DNA from: Gnomoniopsis sp. IMI 355080
Lineage: Eukaryota; Ascomycota; Sordariomycetes; Diaporthales; Gnomoniaceae
Direction: 5' to 3'
DNA: 64,000 nt
NCBI GenBank assembly: GCA_027946555.1
Contig: JAPEVC010000008.1
Location: forward strand, 124,001-188,000
Under the pieces are notes generated by a model that saw only the letters and a program-made list of their open reading frames with translations, made no database searches and had not been told where the DNA came from. Made by a program: the position numbers and the translations under genes. Positions 59,201-64,000 of the stretch are shown one piece after another. The number at the start of each line of letters is the position of its first letter. Position 1 is the stretch's first letter.

Positions 59201-60523
59201 GACCATACGAGTTGCACCAAGCCGTTGGAGGCCACGGTAGATCTCTCTTTGGGCGGCCAGCCTGAGGGGCCGGGCGACTGTCGACGAGCCTACGAGCCTG
59301 CCGCTAGACCAGAGACTAGCAAAAGGCTCTCACACTCGCGCTGGTGGTGTCAAAATCAGGCCAACAACAAGGCCTGTGGGCGTGTAATAAAACAGTGTGT
59401 CAAAGTGCAACGGGAGGGATTGCTGTGGGATGACAAGACCAGTGACTGTTGCGGGAGCCACCTTGCGTGCTCACAGGGCCTCGTTGCAAGGTGCGCGGAT
59501 AGCGCTCCCACCTCCCGCGCTAAAACGGGTCCAACTCGTACTGATACTTTGTCTCATAGAGCATCTGCTAGCCGTGCCCTCGTGAGAGTCACGACGGACC
59601 CAGCATGACTGCCGCAAAGGTTCATCTGAAGAGGCTGTAAATAGAGGATCAGCGGGCTGCGGGTGATCTGAAAGCAAGACCTGAGGTCGAAGGATGATTT
59701 TGACCTCCTGACCCTAGGAAGAGAAAGCCTACAGTACACATAGAGAACAACGTACTGAAGTTGCCTGGTAACAGAGCTTTGTGGAGACGGCGTACGGAGT
59801 ACTCGTGGGGTGCAGACAAGACAACACTTTGAGAACACCAGGTTTGCGAAAGGATTTTCTCTGTATTCTACACCGGGGGGGGCGTGTAGGTCTGGCCTGT
59901 GATGCATGCACGCCCGGATCATGCAGGGCCGGGTGGCGAGAATGCGGCCCACTTTGTGCTGTGTTGTTTGGGAGAAAAGGTTTGTCAGAGACACCCTCCT
60001 TCCAAGTTTTTTTCCACATCACACGCCCCGTAGGAGGACCGGGATATCGACAGGGATGGAGTGGGACTCAAGCCAAATCGGGCATGGCGCATTCTGCGCG
60101 AGCATCTGCAACAAGGCCTCCCCGGCTAACAGGGTGTGTGATGCCTTGTGGGCTGTGTGGACTGACTGCTCTTGCCTACCGTGGTGGTCACTCGCTCTTG
60201 CTGGCGGCAGCTTCCAAGAATACAAATGCTCCTGCTACCCTTCTCCTCCCCCCTCACCACGCTCCGTCCACCTCTCCATACACATACATATTCACTTCGA
60301 TTCGATACCCCATTCACTTGTGTTGTCGTACACTCATCTTCAAAGCCAAACTTATTCTAATCCCAACAACCGCAATCTTGCCTTCTCGCACTCGCTCTTC
60401 CACCGCACACAACAGCCATCCATCTCAACTACCACTACCACTACCACGCCGTTTCTCGAACGACACTAAGAGCATCCACAACCCCCTTCTCGAACCAAGA
60501 CGCCAACGCACACATTCTTCAAC

Positions 60524-60952
60524 ATGTCTTTCGACTGGACTCACTCCTACTGCCTGAACTGCGACAAGCAGACGGATGGTACAACCTACTGCTCCGAATC
60601 CTGCAGGCTCGCAGAGTATGAGCAATCCTCTACTCCTAGCTCCGGTCCCAGCTCGCCAGCCTTCAACAGCCCCAGCTACCCATGGGGTCACTCGTCTTCT
60701 ACACCCACCACCAAGTTCTACCAACCGCCAGCATACAACTTCTCAGCTCAGTCATCACAACGTCGGGGCTCAGTAGCACCACCGCAACGCGTCCTGTCTC
60801 CCTCAAGTTCGCATGCCAGCCTCTGTTCTATGAAGAGCAGCTCATCAACAACCTCCGAGGCTGCCCAGCTATCCAACGCTGCCAAGAGGGAGCTGCATGC
60901 CTACGCCAGCTCCTTTGAAAACGCCCGGTCGACGCGGAGGCAGTCACATTAA
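60524..60952 (+). CDS. Ecl1-family (extender of chronological lifespan) small zinc-binding protein
   Basis: Intronless frame of 142 residues. The N-terminus carries a paired-cysteine zinc-binding motif, YCLNCDKQTDGTTYCSESC, followed by RLAEYEQS. This is the signature of the Ecl1 family, small proteins that in fission yeast extend chronological lifespan and respond to nutrient (sulphur, zinc, amino-acid) limitation. The remainder is Ser/Pro-rich and disordered, ending in a short helix (EAAQLSNAAKRELHAYASSF). The gene has a long C-rich leader and is isolated, with 13.4 kb upstream and at least 3 kb downstream free of other genes, which suggests extended regulatory sequence. Family membership rests on the Cys motif. 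The lifespan or starvation role is inferred from yeast. Confidence 0.85.
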   Translation: MSFDWTHSYCLNCDKQTDGTTYCSESCRLAEYEQSSTPSSGPSSPAFNSPSYPWGHSSSTPTTKFYQPPAYNFSAQSSQRRGSVAPPQRVLSPSSSHASLCSMKSSSSTTSEAAQLSNAAKRELHAYASSFENARSTRRQSH

Positions 60953-63900
60953 ACACTCGGCGACCGACCATTTTTTGTCATTTCTTTGGTTGTACCACAC
61001 AAAAGCATCAGTCGGAGCAAAGCATGATTAAAAAATGTTTGGGATTATACACGGGATTGGGCCAGGACTTTTGCTATTTCACTGCCTGCCTAGAATGGCC
61101 AGGCTGGCTGGGGCGCAACAGGATCTGTACATTCAGAGACACAGATTGGTTTCTTGGGTTAGGATACAACGGGGGTCTTCGTCACATCACGACCACACAG
61201 ATGGATCTTGGAGCATTGTATGGACACACTGGCTACACACGAGGCAGCGAACACTTTAGGAACGACAGCACAGGATTTGGCGACCTGAAGGGTTTCAGTG
61301 GTCACATACGATCTTCTACTAGGTTGAATCCACAAGATGGATAGGAACTACACCGGGACGGGGGGGGGCAGTGAGTCAGTGACGTTGTTGCTGTCAAAAC
61401 CTCCACTTAGCAAATACCCACAGGGCTGAAAGGAGAGCCGAACTCGGGGAGGACCGCAAGCTGGCGATATTTGTCGAGAACAAAGGGTCCCTTTTGACAG
61501 TGAATCACATTGCGCAATGCGGACAGCCTCTTCAAACGCAGTCCCGTTGTCTCAAATTGACAACTGTTTCAACTCTCCACAATTGTTTCCTGCTGTTGAC
61601 TTTTTGTGTGCATTCCAACACTATGACCTATGAAGAAATTTACCCTGATGCTGTCGTGATGAATCATGTTTGGCTGAGAGGGCCCTTCTCGCTCCGTACC
61701 CACAATACGCAGGCTACGGAATGTTGGCAGCTACTAGGTACGTACCGGCAACCCGCGGTCCTATACTTACTGGTCTGCACACACGAAAAACACGTGGGAA
61801 GGGAGCAACGAGGCCATCACGAAAAAGTATTGACCGGTCAGGCACCGGCATGGCGGTGGCTGGCTTCACAGCCTCTCCTAACATTGTTTTCATAGTATTG
61901 TCATACTTCATCATCGAATTGCAGACTATTTGCATTGCTTCTGACCCAATTCTCGGCGTCCTGTGGTCCCTCCACTACCGCGCGGAGATGTTTCGAATTC
62001 TTACTCGAAGTGGCCAGTCCTGTAATTTGATCATGTCAGTCTTTGTTAGTATTACCGGAAATCAGCGAATAGACTGTCGGACTTCTCCCATCTCGAGTCT
62101 TTTGGATCGGCCCATGAACAAAGCCAGCGAGCGGACAGGCCCGCCCCCAGGAGAATGCCGTGGCGCGGCTCGAGCCTAGCTAGCTAGCCCTGAACCGTAT
62201 CACCGGGACTCTCAGGACCTGAACCAAGGAAAAAGTTAGACCACCTTGAGACTAGGTAGGTACGACCGGTAAGGGTAGCTCGCACGGGCAGTTCCCTTTT
62301 ACCCTCTACCCCCCCTCTCCTCCTCAAGACGCACAGAGCCCTATACCCCGGGCGGGAAGAAAGCCCCCCATCATCATCTGGGACTGGGCGTCTTCATCTG
62401 GACAGTTACTGAAACAGCACCAGGACCTGAGCTAACAACAATAGCATCTGGCCAGGCACAGACCAAAGGATCTACACAGTACCTGGCAAAGCGGCAAGCG
62501 ATGGTACTATAGTCGCTCACATAGCAGCCTTAAAACTTCATGCTAAGCTCTGCGGACCGGGACACACAATCACCAATACAAGCAGTCTTCGCTTGCCTCC
62601 CGAAGTGCAAGAAAAACCTGATATTCGGGTTCTGGTATGAAGTAGTAGAAGGCAGGGTCTTGACGCAATATTGCTGCTTGCACTTCCGATGTTGCAAAGT
62701 ACATGACAAAAGACTCGCCAACTTGCCGAACCCTCTTTTTCTTTTGTTTTTTTCTTCCCCTCTCACTCACCATGGCTTGTATGTATGTACTTCCGTACCT
62801 GGAACGGGATTCTGTGCAACATTATGGGGGTTGCGCCATCCTCTGAGACAACCGCCAGGAACAAGCGTGCTTGGTGAACCTTAGCACACTCGGCAAAGCC
62901 GCCCGGTCTGGCTCGAGTGCATGCGCTCTCGCTTCCCTGTGTCTCTGACAAAGCATGGCCCAGATTGTTCTTGGCCTGGGGTATAGAGTTGGCCGTATTA
63001 CGTTAGCGAAATATCAGCCGCCGCTAAACAAAGAGCGTTTAAGATGTTTACTAAAGCGATAGAGTTACTATAGTGCCGATCTGCGGGTGCTTCCCATCCC
63101 CACTTTCTCCTTTGCCTTCGTCAGGTATACCTACAGAAAGAGGCTCACGTATTTGAGTATGCTTCTAGCGTCTCTGCTAGAGGTGGCTAACGACCCTGCA
63201 GGATGACCCGTACACTGCCCTTGTGTCTGGACTCCTGTAGCCCGAGTTCGATCCTTGTGGCCATCTCGCACAGAGATGTGGATTAGGTCCTGCACCTTAC
63301 TCACAGCTTATTAGAGCTCTGTTCACCAAGACGGAGCTTGTCTCCGAGCTCCCCTCGATTGCAGCTGGTTGGGGTGGAGTGCTTCTGGTTTCACAAGCTG
63401 CTCTATAGTCGTGCAGAGTCTATGGACAAGGTTGGTTGTGTGTTGTGTGTCTAGAAGTTGGCGGACAAGGAACATCCATTCTCGCAAGAACAGGTCAGAA
63501 CCCTTGGACTGCGTTACATGTACCGACGTAGCGATTTCGAATTGGCACGGGGTGCAAAAGTGTTAGCCATAGACAATACAAGGACGAGCGTGTAAAGGAG
63601 CATGGGCTCGGGCAACCTTGGCAGCCTAGGGACGGATCGATCTCATCCTCCTAGAGGACGATGTGACCCCATCCATGAACAACGCGACAAGGCCAACGCA
63701 GGTGGCGTTCCAAGATTTGATACCACATTGACTGCTTATTGCTCTGCGAGTTTTTTATGCGGCGTTGAGCCTATAGCAGTTGCAGACAGCGGCCTCTGAA
63801 AATTTGGAGGGAATTCCTTCCCCATGCTGGCAATATAATGGTGCATTAAATGGTAACGTCACGGTTTGCTGTGATGTTGGCGTGAGTCAACAGCCAATGC

Positions 63901-64000
63901 TCGTCATGCTGGGAAGCCTGTGACTAATATACGTTCCATTTGCTCGCGACACGATCCGTCACGGACCTGCTGTAGCTGTCATCGAAAAGATCCACCGCCG
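60953..64000. other. Downstream region without recognised protein genes
   Basis: 3 kb to the window edge with only short random frames. It contains a G9 run near 61363, a CTAGCTAGCTAG tract near 62175 and a tRNA-like relic at 63182-63265. No transposon or terminal repeat was seen. Confidence 0.5.
63182..63265 (+). ncRNA. tRNA-like sequence or relic (Pol III box A/B-like words)
   Basis: GGTGGCT at 63182-63188 can pair over seven positions, with two G-T wobbles, with GGCCATC at 63259-63265, 84 nt end to end. TGGCTAACGA resembles an A box, and GAGTTCGATCC (63244-63254) resembles the B box GGTTCGANTCC with one mismatch. A T-stem of four pairs forms, but the D arm and anticodon loop are poor (loop TGCCCTT, without U33). 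It is most likely a decayed tRNA or tRNA-derived element, and may be chance. Confidence 0.25.

Larger units (their letters stand above)
47168..60523. other. 13.4-kb gene desert
   Basis: No gene could be supported in this stretch. All open frames are short or compositionally random. The longest are 303 codons on the minus strand (48412-49323) and 237 on the plus strand (48859-49572), which overlap. Base composition is not AT-rich, so there is no sign of RIP. No transposase, reverse transcriptase, terminal repeat or tRNA was recognised. Visible structure is mostly simple sequence: a CT run near 47535-47550, GATCTGATC repeated at 47646-47654 and 47661-47669, CA at 51354-51375, G13 at 52397-52409, (CCAG)5 at 53643-53662, G10 at 54348-54357, C10 at 56265-56274 and a purine tract near 56911-56945. 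Two copies of GTACTCCGTAC lie at 53890-53900 and, inverted, at 59792-59802. The last few hundred bases (about 60230-60523) are a C-rich, CA/CT-rich leader for the Ecl1-family gene. Confidence 0.6.

Noticed and set aside
47168..64000. RIP-mutated transposon block as an explanation of the gene desert
   Set aside because: The sequence is not AT-rich, TA-biased or stop-saturated in the way RIP leaves, and no terminal repeats or transposase/RT motifs were seen.
1..64000. Secondary-metabolite or heterokaryon-incompatibility cluster
   Set aside because: No PKS, NRPS, terpene synthase, P450, HET, NACHT/NB-ARC or cluster regulator sequences were recognised in any supported gene.

Overview
The window is nuclear DNA of a filamentous ascomycete (Pezizomycotina, probably Sordariomycetes). 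The evidence is short GT-AG introns (mostly about 50-215 bp), long C/T-rich leaders, intergenic regions of 0.4-4.5 kb, and a gene set typical of these fungi: a NUC-2/PHO81 phosphate sensor, DHX35 (absent from budding yeast), a DUF2293 protein, DASH subunit Dad2, a fungal shugoshin and an Ecl1-family protein. No prokaryotic operons, CRISPR arrays, rRNA genes, RIP-like AT-rich blocks or intact transposons were seen. Gene models were built by hand by joining reading frames at splice sites. Exon coordinates are given in each entry.

Layout. 1-2436 (-): most of a NUC-2/PHO81 gene whose 3' end lies off the left edge and whose start codon is split by an intron. 5181-6693 (-): CUE-domain autophagy adaptor of the Cue5 type. 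7437-8228 (+): ESCRT-III subunit Vps20. 9008-11587 (-): DUF2293 protein. 12433-14506 (+): DEAH helicase of the DHX35 type. 16425-18806 (+) and 23290-24609 (+): two Ser/Thr-rich single-pass membrane proteins. 25806-28373 (-): membrane-anchored type-B carboxylesterase. 29181-31267 (-): protein with a TPX2-like motif. 32049-32503 (-) and 32886-35023 (+): Dad2 and shugoshin, divergent across 382 bp. 35695-36422 (-): retromer subunit Vps29. 37159-38704 (+): alanine-glyoxylate aminotransferase. 39456-43084 (+): exportin Crm1. 44860-47167 (+): secreted phytase-like esterase. 60524-60952 (+): Ecl1-family zinc-binding protein, preceded by a gene-free 13.4 kb and followed by at least 3 kb with no recognisable gene.

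Themes. Dad2 and shugoshin act at kinetochores and centromeres, and the neighbouring TPX2-like protein may bind microtubules, so 29.2-35.0 kb is a small group of mitotic genes. Vps20, Vps29 and the Cue5-like adaptor all serve endosomal or vacuolar sorting, but they are scattered. The rest is ordinary housekeeping content with no sign of horizontal transfer.

No clearly new multi-gene system was found. The observations most worth following are: the nuc-2 start codon interrupted by an intron, so that unspliced RNA reads AUG-UAA; the TPX2-like motif protein beside Dad2 and shugoshin; Thr at the leptomycin-B cysteine position of Crm1; the gene desert around the Ecl1 gene; and a possible retroposon footprint at 19.5-20.0 kb.
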